Origin: Drosophila persimilis | Taxonomy: Eukaryota > Arthropoda > Insecta > Diptera > Drosophilidae | Direction: 5' to 3' | DNA length: 64,000 nt | NCBI RefSeq assembly: GCF_003286085.1 | Contig: NW_020825298.1 | Coordinates: 6,262,001 to 6,326,000, forward strand | In this document: positions 1 to 11,378 of the stretch, piece after piece | How the letters are laid out: each line of letters begins with the position of its first letter | Position numbering within the stretch: the first letter of the stretch is position 1 | Notes under the pieces: generated by a model | What the model was told of the DNA's origin: nothing | Database searches by the model: none | The model's input: only the letters and a program-made list of their open reading frames with translations | Position numbers and translations under genes: made by a program

Positions 1-287
1 ACGCGGAACTTGTCGAACGCCAGCCGGAAGAACTTCTTCGGCAGCTCCGGCACGAACTTCACATCGTAGTGGTATGCCACCGCCGGCATCCTGTCCAGAT
101 TCACCTGCAGGTAGTTCACAGCCACCTCGCCCAGGCGGCCCAAAGTGCCGCGCTTGAGGCCCTGGACACGGGGTCCGTCCCCTTGTCCCCGCTCCGGCTC
201 GGGCACTTGATCACTCTTCAGGACCTCGGCGGCCGCGCCGGGCTCGGCAACTGGCTTCTTCTTTTTGTAGTTCTTGCTTTTGGCCAT
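1..287 (-). CDS. AGO2: Argonaute 2 paralogue, N-terminal part (runs off window)
   Basis: Reading down from the ATG at 287-285, 95 codons stay open to the window edge. After a short lysine-rich start (MAKSKNYKKKKP, about 12 residues) and an acidic linker comes KRGTLGRLGEVAVNYLQVNL, then MPAVAYHYDVKF and PKKFFRLAFDKFR. This matches the opening of the Argonaute N domain of Drosophila AGO2, the siRNA slicer of the antiviral and endo-siRNA pathway in the cytoplasm. The PAZ and PIWI domains lie outside the window, so catalytic competence cannot be judged. D. melanogaster AGO2 carries long glutamine-rich repeats before this point. Here only about 45 residues precede the domain, so the repeats are absent unless supplied by an unseen upstream exon. 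AGO2 is on 3L in D. melanogaster, so this copy next to 2L genes is probably a duplicate. Family assignment is confident; paralogue status is inferred. Confidence 0.8.
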   Translation of the reverse strand, partial: MAKSKNYKKKKPVAEPGAAAEVLKSDQVPEPERGQGDGPRVQGLKRGTLGRLGEVAVNYLQVNLDRMPAVAYHYDVKFVPELPKKFFRLAFDKFR

Positions 288-470
288 TCCGACGTTTGCT
301 TCTGCTTCGAAAGGGTTAATATATATTTATTTACTTACCTGTGTGTCGCTGAATGTCTCCAGACGACTGAAAATTTGCTGTATTTCAGGATAGGATGTGT
401 GGAGTATGTATTTTTCTCGGTTGCTATGTGCTCTAGGTTTCACAAGTAAAAAATAGGGAAGGTGTTTCGT

Positions 471-478
471 TTTATATA
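471..478 (-). promoter_or_regulatory. TATA box upstream of the AGO2-type gene
   Basis: On the minus strand the sequence reads TATATAAA, about 185 bp before the AGO2 start codon. A start site near 445 would give a 5' UTR of about 160 nt. A good donor (CAG then GTAAGT) lies near 332, but the only close acceptor would leave an intron of 37 bp, which is too short. The 5' UTR is therefore probably unspliced, or spliced in a way I cannot see. Confidence 0.4.
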
Positions 479-539
479 GGGCGGACTTACACACCTTCAC
501 CAGCTGATCCACTGCCACAGTAGCGACTTGCTCACACGC

Positions 540-3500
540 ACTTCTTCGTTATCTCGTTTGGTTCGTTCGTCTGTTCTTTCTTGTTTAAGATAATTTATAA
601 GTTTTAATAAGCAAGTGAAAATTATATCTTAGAGATATGTATTTAATGAAACTCGAACTAAGACCCTAGAAAAGAACCCGTGCTATGCCACCATCGATAT
701 CGAACCATAGAACCACAGACATCACTCTCGATATTTTCAGTTGGTCCGGGGGTTGGGGGCTCCCTTTTGACTGGGGGGTAATACCAGTGGCCGATATCTG
801 ATCAGATAAATTAGCTGTGACCGGAATAATTGGGAAAGATTTGTGGCAAATTCAATGAGCCCAGATGTACCAGATAGAACAGATACACCAGATAGACCAA
901 AAGATATGCTGAGTGATTCCGAGTAATAAATCAATAAATTACCCCGGTCTTACGCCAATCTTACGCCATGCAAAACTGTTTGGGGCCGGGCCGGACCGGG
1001 CCGGGAATCCGGCACAAGATCCGCGGATAGTCCGAAAGCGAAAACCGCGATATCCAGATATAGATGTATAAATCGGAGCAGAGGCTGATATTAAGTTATA
1101 CGCGACTAATCCCCCTCCCCACTCCCTCCTTCCCCCCTCCCCACTCCCTCCACCCACCGCCGTTCATTTATTCAACGAAAGCCTAAAATTGCGCCACACA
1201 GCGCTATTCATATATTCAAAAAAAGATTTATCATAAAGTCTGGCGCGAGACACCCCCACCTCCCACTCCCAGTGCCCCTCCCTGGCCCCCCACCAACCAT
1301 ATACCGCACTCCATATATTATCGGGCGGGAATATGTGCGTAAATTTCGTTGCACTCATGCCTCTCCTCCCCTCTCTCTCCCCTCTCTTCTCTCTTGTATC
1401 TTCCGCAGGGTCCAGTCCATGAGCAGCACTAGAAATCGCGGCAGCAATCGTGATCAGGAGGTGGAACGCTTCCGATCGAGCGAGGATAATGTGTTCAATA
1501 TTTCGCAATCGCAATCGCAATCGGGAGAATCTCCTTGCCAAGGAGCTGGATGCGGACAGCAACAACAATAGCGGGATCGAGCCCGAACCCGAGACGGAGT
1601 TGGAGTTGGAGTTCCCTTTTTCGAGGGCTTTTTTCTAGCAGATCCCGTGGTTTTACTTTGGATTCAAAATATCAGGAAACAGAATTTCCACCTGTTTTCC
1701 ACGGCATTCCAAAACAATTTCCATAGAATAATATACAATATTTTCTGCCCAATCTTTTCATTTGCCTTTAGGTTTTGAAAGGAGCTTATTCTGAAAAAAA
1801 GGACTGACTACAGCACAAATCGAATCGCATGCCACAAATGCATATCCCGCCTGGCCTGTGGCCTCTAACGACCCCCGGATACCCTCTGCCCAGTGGCCCC
1901 CTTAACAAGTTCGCACCCATTTTGGGGCTCGTTAAAATTCCGACCAAATCACAGCGAAATGAAACGAGAACACAACTGAAAGAAAAAGAGAGAAGAGAAA
2001 AAAAAACCAACGTAAATTGCAAATATTTCATTCCGTTTCTTCTGCTTCTCCTTCTTTATGTTTTACGATACACGATATACAGGATGCCATGAGTGTGTGT
2101 GAGTGTGTGTGTGTGTGTGTGCTGGTATGGGTGCTCCCCCTGGCTCATTTCCCTGCACATCCTCCCTGGCTCCCCTTTTCGTACGTTTTATGCCTTTTTG
2201 CATACATACTTTATATATTTGTACAAAATTTATGTGCGCTATTGTTTTTATGGCATGCACCCATTTCTCCCCCCAAATAGCCCCATGCAACCAGCACACC
2301 ATCGCCCTGCCACCCCCCCTCCCCACCCATGGAAAATGGGGAATGGAAAACGAAACGAAAACGAGGCAAAGGCAAAGCCTGGCAGAAAGAAAGCAAAATG
2401 TTATCCTTGTTCGAAAGGCATTTTAATGCCAGCCTTGGAGTGGGGAGGGGGGGTGTGGCTTGGGGCACGGTTTTTCGGTGGTGCCATGCGGTTGGGTGGG
2501 TGGCTGTTCTGGCACTTTTCTGCAAATTATGGCACATGCGGCGACGTCGGCCTTATGCCCTGATCCTTTTGCTTTTGATATGCCCCACACACACACATAC
2601 AGACATACATATATACATATGTAAATGGGTGGCATCTGCCCCTCTCCCTCTCTCTCAGGGTGTGCTGCCACTTAAGCTGCTTATGTGGCAAATACATAAA
2701 ATAAAAATAAAAGCCCAGAGAAGGAGCTGGCAAAGCCGAGGCAAATCCTCACATAACGAGCATTTCCCTCTGCCATATTTGTGTTATTTTATTATCATTT
2801 TTCTTCGAGCTTCGTCTTCTGCCTTTACACAAAATGGCGGCCTCCTCTGGTATATATATATATACTATATATCTGTATATGTCTTTCAGATATGAGTTGC
2901 CATAAACTGTATTACGTGTGTGTGTGTGTGTGTGGGTGTGCGTTTCCGATACGAATCCAATTTCTCAGAGGCAACAATAACACCCAGCCTCAGTGCCATG
3001 GGCGATGGGCGGTGGGCGGGGCCGTAAGAAGATAAGCGAAAATGGCGCACCGCCTTATGACGCGACTTAACGGGATTCCATGCGCCCTGATTATGGGCAT
3101 AAACACAAGCCAATCCCTCGCTCTTTTCATTCAAAAGAAAATTTAAATAAACCGATAAACGAATCCCCGCACTAAGCCCCAACCAACGTCACAGATGTAT
3201 CTCTGGCCTCTCCGCCAAAGCAAAAGATACAGAAATGAAGACAAGCAAACTGCTTTAATTAAAGCCCAAAAAGAAGTCGCTTCGAGTCGAGTGGAGGAAC
3301 TCCTCACTTGTTTATGACCCGCAACCGTGGCAGCGATCAGATACAATATCTTCACCTGACACTAGTGCCCCGAGCCGCTGCACTGCAGTCGGAGTGGTGA
3401 CAATTTATGACATACAACATTGCCGCCGAACAAGAACAACTTCTCCAAGCACCAGCCTCCAGCCTCCATTCTGCATGGTAGCCAATGGCCGCTGAGCTTA

Positions 3501-5640
3501 TGAAAATCATAAACATTCAACGACGGCCGCCAGTGACATCCGAGCAACGAATATGCATTTTAATAAAATATCCTAAAAGCCCCATAAATCACACCCAGCC
3601 CAGCCATCGCGTGCTGCTCCTTCGCAAGAGAGGAGTTTATCTCGCGGCTGCTGCTTAATGGGACCTTGCTCTGGACCCTGGGCCCTGCCACACGTTCAGC
3701 TTTGGGCTGCTCTCCATCTGCATCTGGGATCCGCTTTGCAGCCAAAAGCAACTACAATTTTGTATATCTAATGGGGAATGCCTTTGGAGTATCTGTACAG
3801 TAGTTCGCTCATTCCCTTTTCCCTATTCGCTCTTTAAAGAACCTATAGATCACCCCTTTACTGGTTATATACCCCCCAAAAGAACTCACAGATGTACAAG
3901 AACATATATTTTACCACACTCTCAAAGCTGCCTCTTCCATCTTCCCAAATCCCCAATCAAAACTTTTGCTTTGACTCTCCAAAAACTGCTTTCATAATAC
4001 ATAATTATGTGTGAGCCAAAAATTATTTAAACTATGTCGGATGTGCCAACTGTCGAGAGGTGCATTTCAGAGCCGACACTTTTCGTCTAGACTTGGCCAG
4101 CCGTAGGCGCAATTAGCCAAGATCAGAGCCGAGATGGAGCAGCTATAATTATGACATATGAAGGCAGGGAACGACCGAGCGACCCATGTCAAAAAACGGC
4201 ATAATTTGAAGCTGGTCGGAGACTGGACGTGGACAAGGGTCTCGTGGGTCTGGGGTTTCGTGGAATAATGATGCTGGACTCTTGACACATTTGAGGGCTA
4301 ATTTAAAAGTCTCGCACATGACCATGTACAGGGCTGCATCGATTATGACCAAACGATAGGACAAGGAAGGAGAAGGCAAGTCCCCCGTTTCATGGGATGA
4401 AATGAAATGAAAAGTAAATACCAAAAATGAGACCATAATCAACATGGCACATTGTATACAAGTGTCCTCTACCCCCCACAAAACCAACCCGTCCCGACCC
4501 GACCCTCAGACAGACATTTAACGATAACACCCAAAGATATCAAAATCGAAATATCGTTAGACAGCCCCGCGCAAAATGCTTGACAAGCATAACAAACACG
4601 AAGTACATGGAGGGTGCCCCGATCCCTGTTACCAGCCTGGTGGGGTTCTTTGCTTTTATGATGGTGCCAGCGACGGTGAAGCAGCCACCCCAGCGTGCCA
4701 CCCACCATTCGACGCATTCAACATGGCGTCGCTTCCCCCCCTTGTGCCCGGACCACTCGGTCGGTTGTGGGCGATATAAACGAAGTTTACCAAATAAATA
4801 AAACCGCTCGCCTCCACCAGGATCCCATAGCTCCTGCTACGTCCTGCCGTCCTGCCTTCCTGCCCGACGATTGGGTTGCAATATATCGCGTACGTGCTGG
4901 CATGCCATAAATATGTGGCTCTATGTATTCCAAGCAACAAAAATTATATTTCTGTTTGTATTTGCAACAATTTATTTTTCTACCCCCCCACACAACGCCC
5001 CCATTGGCACGCCCACCAAAGGAGAAAAGGGAGGGGGGTGGGGGAGAGCTAAAACGAAAACATTTTTCCAGCTCAACTCGCCTCGGAATCGATAACGATG
5101 AAGGGGAAAACTGCACGAAGCGAACAAAGGAGACATCGACATCCAGACAGCACCCAAGGTGGGTGGGAGATTTCCTGGAGGTGGAGGGGAGGCAGCTTAT
5201 TAGATGTACCAGTGCTCGCAGAGATGCCCGAATGATGGTGTGTTCTATCAAGATTCATCTAGAGCTAGCCCTGGAGTTCCTGTTTTGGTAAGACTTTTCT
5301 TGGATCATACAAACCTTCAACAATGCAAAATTATATACATAAAAACCTCCTTTTTTGTAGGAAATCGAGCTCGATTCCCTCCACGGCAACCCCTTACTGA
5401 AGGCAAACTCTAAAATATGTAGTGCAAGCAAATTTGAGGAGCAACCGCAGCTTGTGGCAAGTGCTAGCCCATATTTGGCCATCATTTGAGTGGCGTCCAA
5501 GGTGCAGGCAAAAACGAAAGATTTCTAGAAATCTGTCCTGCCACTCAAATATGTACATCAGGTATTGTATGTATGAATACAAAATACATAGATAGTTGCA
5601 CAGACGAGCACTCGGGCACTGGATTTTCACCATATTTAAT
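540..5640. other. Intergenic DNA without a supported gene
   Basis: Non-coding stretch left of the Osiris gene. It contains short simple repeats, such as TG runs near 2093-2122 and 2917-2932 and a TA-rich run near 2851-2870, plus G/C-rich low-complexity patches near 1105-1160 and 5020-5045. The open frames here are short, overlap on both strands and lack domains. I see no exon chain, tRNA or transposon ends. Confidence 0.6.
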
Positions 5641-5990
5641 ACACTCGAAATAAAAAATCATTAAATTTACTCCAAATAATTATAAAATATACTGAAATAC
5701 TTATAAATAAAATACAAAAAAATTAAAATAAAAATTAGATTAAAATAAGTTATAAATTAAAAAAATTCTATTATAAATTATAATAAAATTAAATTAAAGG
5801 AAATTAATAAATACAAACAAATATTTATTAATTATTAAAAATCAATGAGCAAACATGTAAATATTTATAGGACTATATTTTGAAATATATGTAAATATTC
5901 CAGAGCCTCAAATCATTAACAGACTAAAATTAATACTCAATCAATTTTAAAATCTTTTAAATTAAAGAATAAAATATTTATGGCATATTT
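5640..5990. other. AT-rich block
   Basis: About 350 bp of almost pure A/T made of short AAATTA/ATAAA-like words, clearly different from the GC-balanced sequence on both sides. No open frame or terminal repeats are seen. It could be an old transposon remnant or a matrix-attachment-like spacer; nothing in the sequence decides this. Confidence 0.5.
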
Positions 5991-7975
5991 GATACAAAAA
6001 ACAAATCGTGAAGCGATCCAAGCCCAAAATATCTACCATTTTGCGATCCAATCCATGTGTATAAAAGGGCTATGGCATAACCCTGAGAAGTATATGAACC
6101 ATTCTTCCAGTGGACCTGTAGAAAATCAGTTACACTGAAGCTCCGCACAAGACAATGGCATAGGTGGGATGGCTCCCTGGTAGCTTTCCCTATGAAACTC
6201 TGACCTGCACTCAAGAACAGGAGCAAAGAAAAACAAAGAACATCCCAAGAAGAAGAGGAGGCAGTCCTGGATGACAGGGTGAAAAAAAATCTGAGCACCA
6301 GCAACAAGCCAACAAATTTAAAATGTGAAAACTTTTGGAAGTAGTTGAAAGTTGGCAGCAAGCGGAACGAACCGCAGCCGCCAGAGACAGAGACAGAGAC
6401 AGGGAGTCAGAGATGGAGATGGAGATGGGGCCCAGAGCAGGAGCAGGAGGAGGAGGTAGTAGAGTCGTCTGCGGCGGTCCCGCTGGCACGGGACTGTCTT
6501 TGTCTACCCCTCAAGGGCAGTGCAGAGGGATCCGGAGCAGCAGCAGCAGCAGCAGGGTGCAGGTGCACACAGGGCGGTGGTACAGATACGGGCGCATGGA
6601 GGACTCAATGATTTGATGTAGCCGAAAATTTGCCGCTGAGATTTTCTTTGTGGTTTCCGACTTCTTTTGATATAACATTTTCCAACATTGTGCACACTCA
6701 AAGGCGGCGAAGGGGGGGCGGGTGTGATGGAGGGCCAAACCCAATCCCGTGCTGTCATTTGCCAATTCAACTAAAACTTCAAAGAGTCCCAGTGCCAGTG
6801 CCAGTGCCAGGGCCAGGGCCAGTGCCAGGGCCCGTGCATCCATCCCCCGCATCGCCATTTTGGATGAGGTCTACCCACGCCCACAACAGCCACAGTGGGG
6901 CGGCAGTGAGGGTTATGAAATATGACGAAATATGAACTGATATTCCACCCTCGAAGCTGGCCCCTGCTTTGCGCAATCGCGCTCGAGAACCGCCCTTGGG
7001 TCCTTGGGCCGACCACAGACCACTTCGATGGCATGCCAATCAAGGTCTGGGCTGGGTAAATATTATCACTACAATGCCGCAGAACAATGTAGAAGTCTCC
7101 ACTCTGCGGAGGAGACAGACAGCCAGACAGCCATCCAGAGGTCATCAATCAAACGGCACTCTCGGGCTAAACCAATCATCCGGCCGTCCAATCACCCAAT
7201 CGCTCAGGCGTATCACAAAAACAACAACAATTTTCCAATTAAGCGACCAAAAATTTGAGCATATGATGATTATTGACGATAAGAGCCGTGTGGCTCGAAG
7301 CGCCCCAAAACGTACGTGTATCCAGGAATCCGGCAGGACTCTGGAGTTTCGGGCTGGCAAAATGTGCAAATAAATCGCACAATTGCTGGCTGGCCGACTG
7401 GCTGTCTGTCTGCCCTGGCCCGGGTCGACCCGGAACATCTCTGCTATCTGCGAGCATCGAAACTAAAAGTTATCTGCGGCCAAAGCAAACCAAAACAAAA
7501 GAAACTTTCATTTCCAATTTTCTTGATGTATTAAATTATTTACGCCCTCTTGAGCAGAGGTTTTGTGTGCGTGGCACTCATACGCCTGTGTGTCCAAGTA
7601 TAAAGATGTACACATTCATCTGTATATCCCCCCCTATATACACACTCGTAGTACATACCCCCACCCGTGTGTCGATGCGAGTACTATATATTGTCCTATA
7701 TGACATGGCGTTTGAGAGGAAGACACATGTCTTTGCATTATTAATATTATGTCGGGCAAATAGTTGTATAATTATTCAAACGGAAACTTCAAATAATATA
7801 TGTATAAAAGGTTCATGAAAAAAATCAACGGTCTATATTCGGACATGGATTAAGTCTTTATACTCCAAGTCTTAATATTCCCTGAATTTTGTTTTGATAA
7901 TATTATTTTATATTAATTTAAATTTCTATAAAAGTATGTGGAATGAAAATCCCAATATCCTTGCTTTATCTTCTC
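5991..7975. other. Intergenic DNA with short GC-rich repeats
   Basis: Non-coding, with GAGATG and GGAGCA iterations at about 6380-6550 and a CCAGTG/CCAGGG minisatellite near 6789-6833. The frames here are repeat-derived (runs of alternating Leu-Ala or Val-Pro) and I do not regard them as genes. Confidence 0.55.
6789..6833. repeat. CCAGTG/CCAGGG minisatellite
   Basis: Six-base units CCAGTG and CCAGGG repeat head to tail for about 45 bp. This explains the long Val-Pro or Leu-Ala frames seen on both strands here. Confidence 0.85.
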
Positions 7976-7989
7976 CCTGACAACTCCGC

Positions 7990-8523
7990 CAACTACTTTG
8001 GACTTTGGAGAGGGTTCTAGATTTGTTTAGGAAGTACCAAAGGCTTCCAGAACCTCCACCCAGGGACACTTGTCGTCCGGTCTTATGGCTACTCAACAAA
8101 AAAATACATTTTAGAATTTCTTTAAAACATATCTACTAATGGGACTCACCCTAGACTCTATCGAGAGGACACAAGCACTTTTATGGGGTTCCGTCCTACT
8201 CGCTGAAACGGAAACCACCAAAAGGAAAGACGGCTGTGGTTTCAGCACACCCTGGCTATATGGAAGATCTATGTAGATTCTGATTACTCAAAGAAAATTC
8301 CAAGCAGAATATTCAAAGCCTCGCCGAGTACTTTGAACTGGCTTTTAGACACGCAGATCGCATTTGAAACCACCCGTGGACCCATTTTGTTTCCCTCAAC
8401 ACCAACTTCTGAGACACTTTCGCCGTCTGTCTTCAGAGACAAATAGTTCGGATTGAAGATTAGCCAGCCAACTATGGCGGACGTAGGAAAGTGTCTCCGC
8501 CAACACTTTTCACTGCGATCCAA
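7990..8523 (-). other. Possible spliced or decaying gene, unidentified
   Basis: An open minus-strand frame (8523-8284, no ATG at its 5' end) includes LSLKTDGESVSEVG and SKSQFKVLGEALNILLG. It is followed by a plausible donor (GA then GTAATC). After the acceptor CATATAG a second stretch of about 40 codons stays open, ending at a very good donor (AGG then GTGAGT). A pyrimidine-rich acceptor then leads to a third stretch, IRPDDKCPWVEVLEAFGTS and a stop. The phase of the last junction does not fit the best donor without a stop codon. This is therefore either a gene whose splicing I have misread, a degenerate copy, or chance. I do not recognise the protein. Confidence 0.25.
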
Positions 8524-8735
8524 CTGTCACCAGCTGCTGGGTGCGCTTTCGCAGGCTCCGGAGTGGAGCGGTGGGGTGTGGAGGGGTGTGGGGGCGTTGA
8601 TTTTCACAGTGGATGCGCAGGCGGCGAGCGAAAAGAAAATTTTCTTAACTGTATCCAACTCAATTTCACCCACTGGGCCACTGAGCCAAATGTGCAGCGA
8701 TCACCTGACGGCATCGACATGAAATCCCCCAGCCA

Positions 8736-8764
8736 AGGCCCCAGGCCCCAGGCCCCAGGCCCCT
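8736..8764. repeat. GGCCCCA short tandem repeat
   Basis: Seven-base unit GGCCCCA repeated about four times. It lies in the non-coding stretch (about 8524-9690) left of the Osiris promoter, which otherwise holds only a short GCA run near 8886-8900. Confidence 0.8.
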
Positions 8765-9693
8765 GGCAGATGCAATTTATGATAGCCAATTTGCGGGCAA
8801 CATCCATTCTCACACGAGCACTCTGTTATGCCAGCACCAATGGACACCACCATCCACGATCCACAGTCCAGGCCCAGGCCCAGGCAGCAGCAGCAGCAGC
8901 AGTCGTCGTGCTCTTAATCACTTTGTTGCACGCATCATAAAGATGCATTGGTTATTCGGAGCGGTTGTTGCCTCCCGGGGGCCACTGAGTACATAACACT
9001 GGCCTCCGAAGATCTGGCCGAACATTCATCCAATAATAACCATTTCGGCTTGTTCAATCTCTTTTTGAAGAAGGTCTTTGAATACTACAAAGAACTGTGG
9101 GGTTGTTCTACTGTTGTACAAACCGAAACTTGTTCGAGACTATAAGATAGCCGAATACTCGAGCTCCATTTCTTATATATTCCTAATTATTATCTTTATT
9201 CGATATATTTTGATAATTACTTAGTTTTATTGAAAGTTTTCTTCGGCATTCTGGAGCATCTGAAGATAGTAATCTCCCCATCTCCTCCTAAAAGGTGTAG
9301 CCTCCACTGCGATTTCCCCAAGCGATGATTGAATGCTTTGCCGATGAATAAGTAATCATACCCCTGTGGAGAGAACTGAATGCCAGATACACAACTGCCG
9401 TATAGAAATCGAAAAGTACACACTTTCTGGTAGCCCGTCGATCGCGAGAGATCTGAACATGGATGGGCATCCATCCGTGGGTGAGTAACGAAAACATGTC
9501 AGAGGCACGGAGGCTGATTACCAAAAAGACCCAGTCGAACGCATAACAAAATATGGATAATGTTAATTGCTGCTAGGAGCTTGATCTGGGTGGGCAGGTC
9601 CAAGCAGAAGATACATACGTCTGCATCCCATTGGGGCACGCCAATTCTTTCCGTTTGAGTGCCGCCGGCTTCGACTTCGGCCTGATCGCAATT

Positions 9694-9701
9694 TATAAAA
9701 G
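9694..9701 (+). promoter_or_regulatory. TATA box of the Osiris gene
   Basis: TATAAAAG lies about 147 bp before the start codon, with an initiator-like GCAGTAG about 31 bp downstream (near 9727). This gives a 5' UTR of roughly 110 nt, ending in a CA repeat that touches the ATG. A TATA promoter fits the sharply timed epidermal expression known for Osiris genes. Confidence 0.55.
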
Positions 9702-9805
9702 CATCGACGGACCAGCGATTTCGCTGCAGTAGCATCCCAAGATTGCTGGCGACTGGCAGCATCACTCTGTTGATAAGCATCGGTCTACAGGATTATCATT
9801 AGGAT

Positions 9806-9840
9806 ACACACACACACCCACACACACACACACACACACA
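9806..9840 (+). repeat. CA microsatellite abutting the Osiris start codon
   Basis: ACACACACACACC followed by a further CA run ends directly at the ATG at 9841. The repeat therefore occupies the translation-initiation context of the gene. Confidence 0.9.
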
Positions 9841-10747
9841 ATGAAGCGGTTCGAGTGGCTGATGATCCTAGCGTGCATCGCGTCCTCCACGGCGGCTGCT
9901 ACCCAACGACGACGGCGGCACAGCATCGTGGAGGCGGCACCTACCACCGCCAGCAACAGCGATTGGAGCCTGGGACTGGGACTCGGTCCGGAGATGAGTC
10001 TGGTGCGACGAGTGTACGATGATTGTCAGGACAAGAACGACTTCATTGGCTGCCTCAAGCAGAAGGCGCTGCACGCGCTGTCGCGCGCCCTCGACCAGGA
10101 ATCCATTAAGATCATGGATGGCCTGGTGCTGGAGAAGCAGAACCAGACCGACACCGAGAGCATCCTGGGCTCCCTCACGGATGCCCGGCAGTTTGGCAGC
10201 CTCTCCCCCATAGACCGCGCTCTGCTCGCCAAAGCCGACAAGCTGCTGCGGACCCACACGCTGAAGCTGGACATGGACATGGGCATGGGCAAGGAGTCGG
10301 GCATGGCGGTGGGACGCGGCCATGATAAGAAGAAGAAACACAAGGATGGTGGCCACATCAAGTATGTGATTGCCGCCTTGCTTACGGCCATGGGTATCGC
10401 CGGTCCGCTGGGCCTCAAGGCCCTGGCGGCGATCGCTGGCAAGGCGCTAGTGATCAGCAAGGTGGCTCTGACCATAGCCGGCATCATAGCGCTGAAGAAG
10501 CTCTTCTCGCACGACCACAGCGAAGAGACGAGCTTCCAGGTCCATGCAGGCGAACACAATAGGTAAGTCGGCGCCATCTATTCTATTCTGGAGAAGATTC
10601 CAGCCAGATAATCGCTCTGCTTTCAGGCGCAACACCTACGTCATTCGACCCGTGTCCAAAACGAACGCCGGCATGGGTGTGACCGCAGCCGGTGGCAGCT
10701 CTTCGGTGGATCCATATCGCTACTACTACGAGTCCCAGATGCAGTAA
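9841..10747 (+). CDS. Osi21: Osiris family protein (DUF1676), Osi21-like
   Basis: Two exons, 9841-10562 and 10627-10747, with a 64-bp GT-AG intron, give 280 residues. Residues 1-20 form a signal peptide (FEWLMILACIASSTAAA). A conserved two-cysteine segment follows (YDDCQDKNDFIGCLKQKALH). A basic KKKKHK stretch precedes a long alanine/leucine-rich hydrophobic region (about residues 176-223) typical of Osiris proteins, and the tail is tyrosine-rich (DPYRYYYESQMQ). Osiris proteins are insect-specific, endosome- or membrane-associated and act in cuticle and tracheal apical matrix shaping. Most sit in one cluster on 3R in D. melanogaster, with Osi21 on 2L. The exact paralogue is inferred from its neighbours mre11 and Ppt2. 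A polyadenylation signal AATAAA lies at 10999-11004, and the gene is convergent with mre11. Confidence 0.85.
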
Positions 10748-11304
10748 CGAGTCCTCGCTCCCGCGGATGTTTGGAGAAATCTTCGCTCATGGCAGCGGAG
10801 TCTTGAAGCAGCTAAACTACCAAAGATCCAAACCGAACCGCGCCTGGCAAACAGCCTGGGAAAGCAGGCCCTAACCTTATAGTAGATCTTAAGTTTTAGG
10901 ATAATCTATTTTACAGTTGGAGCAGCGACGTGCCCTCAGCGGAGGAACCCAGTTATTAGGCAGAGAGCCCTCTAGAGCCCTGACCATTGATCTTAAATAA
11001 TAAACAAAAAATATTGAGTTGAACCAGTTGATCTTTCATCAGAGTCATTCGGTTCTTAACAGATGGATATTAAATCTAGTTGGTAAAAATATGTAAGAAG
11101 CTTTCACTGACATTTTGGTAGCCAAGATTCTGTACTCTGACGTCTAGAGATCTTTTTTGCCAAAGAATGACAATCATATGGCACACCTGTCGCTCTAATT
11201 CTGTCCCTCGAGGATTACATTAGATGCATTCTAGTAGTACACGTATTAGGCTGAAAATTATAAAAGAAAACAGTAGCTTCATACAAATATAAAGGCTCAG
11301 AGCA
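10748..11304. other. Osi21/mre11 convergent 3' region
   Basis: This stretch contains the Osiris 3' UTR with AATAAA at 10999-11004, then AT-leaning sequence downstream of mre11. No open frame of note. Confidence 0.5.
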
Positions 11305-11378
11305 CTGAGGAATGTGAATCAATTGAAGGCCTGAGGAATGTGAATCCATTGAAGCCCTCAGGAATGTGAATCAATCAG
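11305..11378. repeat. 26-bp tandem repeat at the mre11 3' end
   Basis: Units at 11305-11330, 11331-11356 and 11357-11378 share the core GAGGAATGTGAATC (or CAGGAATGTGAATC). The third unit contains the last Asp-Ser-Asp codons and the stop codon of mre11, so the repeat grew out of the coding end into the 3' UTR. Confidence 0.85.

Noticed and set aside
9217..9780. Two minus-strand ORFs with hydrophobic stretches that could be spliced together
   Set aside because: They overlap the Osiris promoter and TATA region in antisense, the frames do not join cleanly across the best donor and acceptor, and no family is recognised.
10026..10577. Minus-strand ORF of 183 codons opposite the Osiris gene
   Set aside because: It mirrors the codon bias of the Osiris exon and has no ATG-supported promoter or domain.
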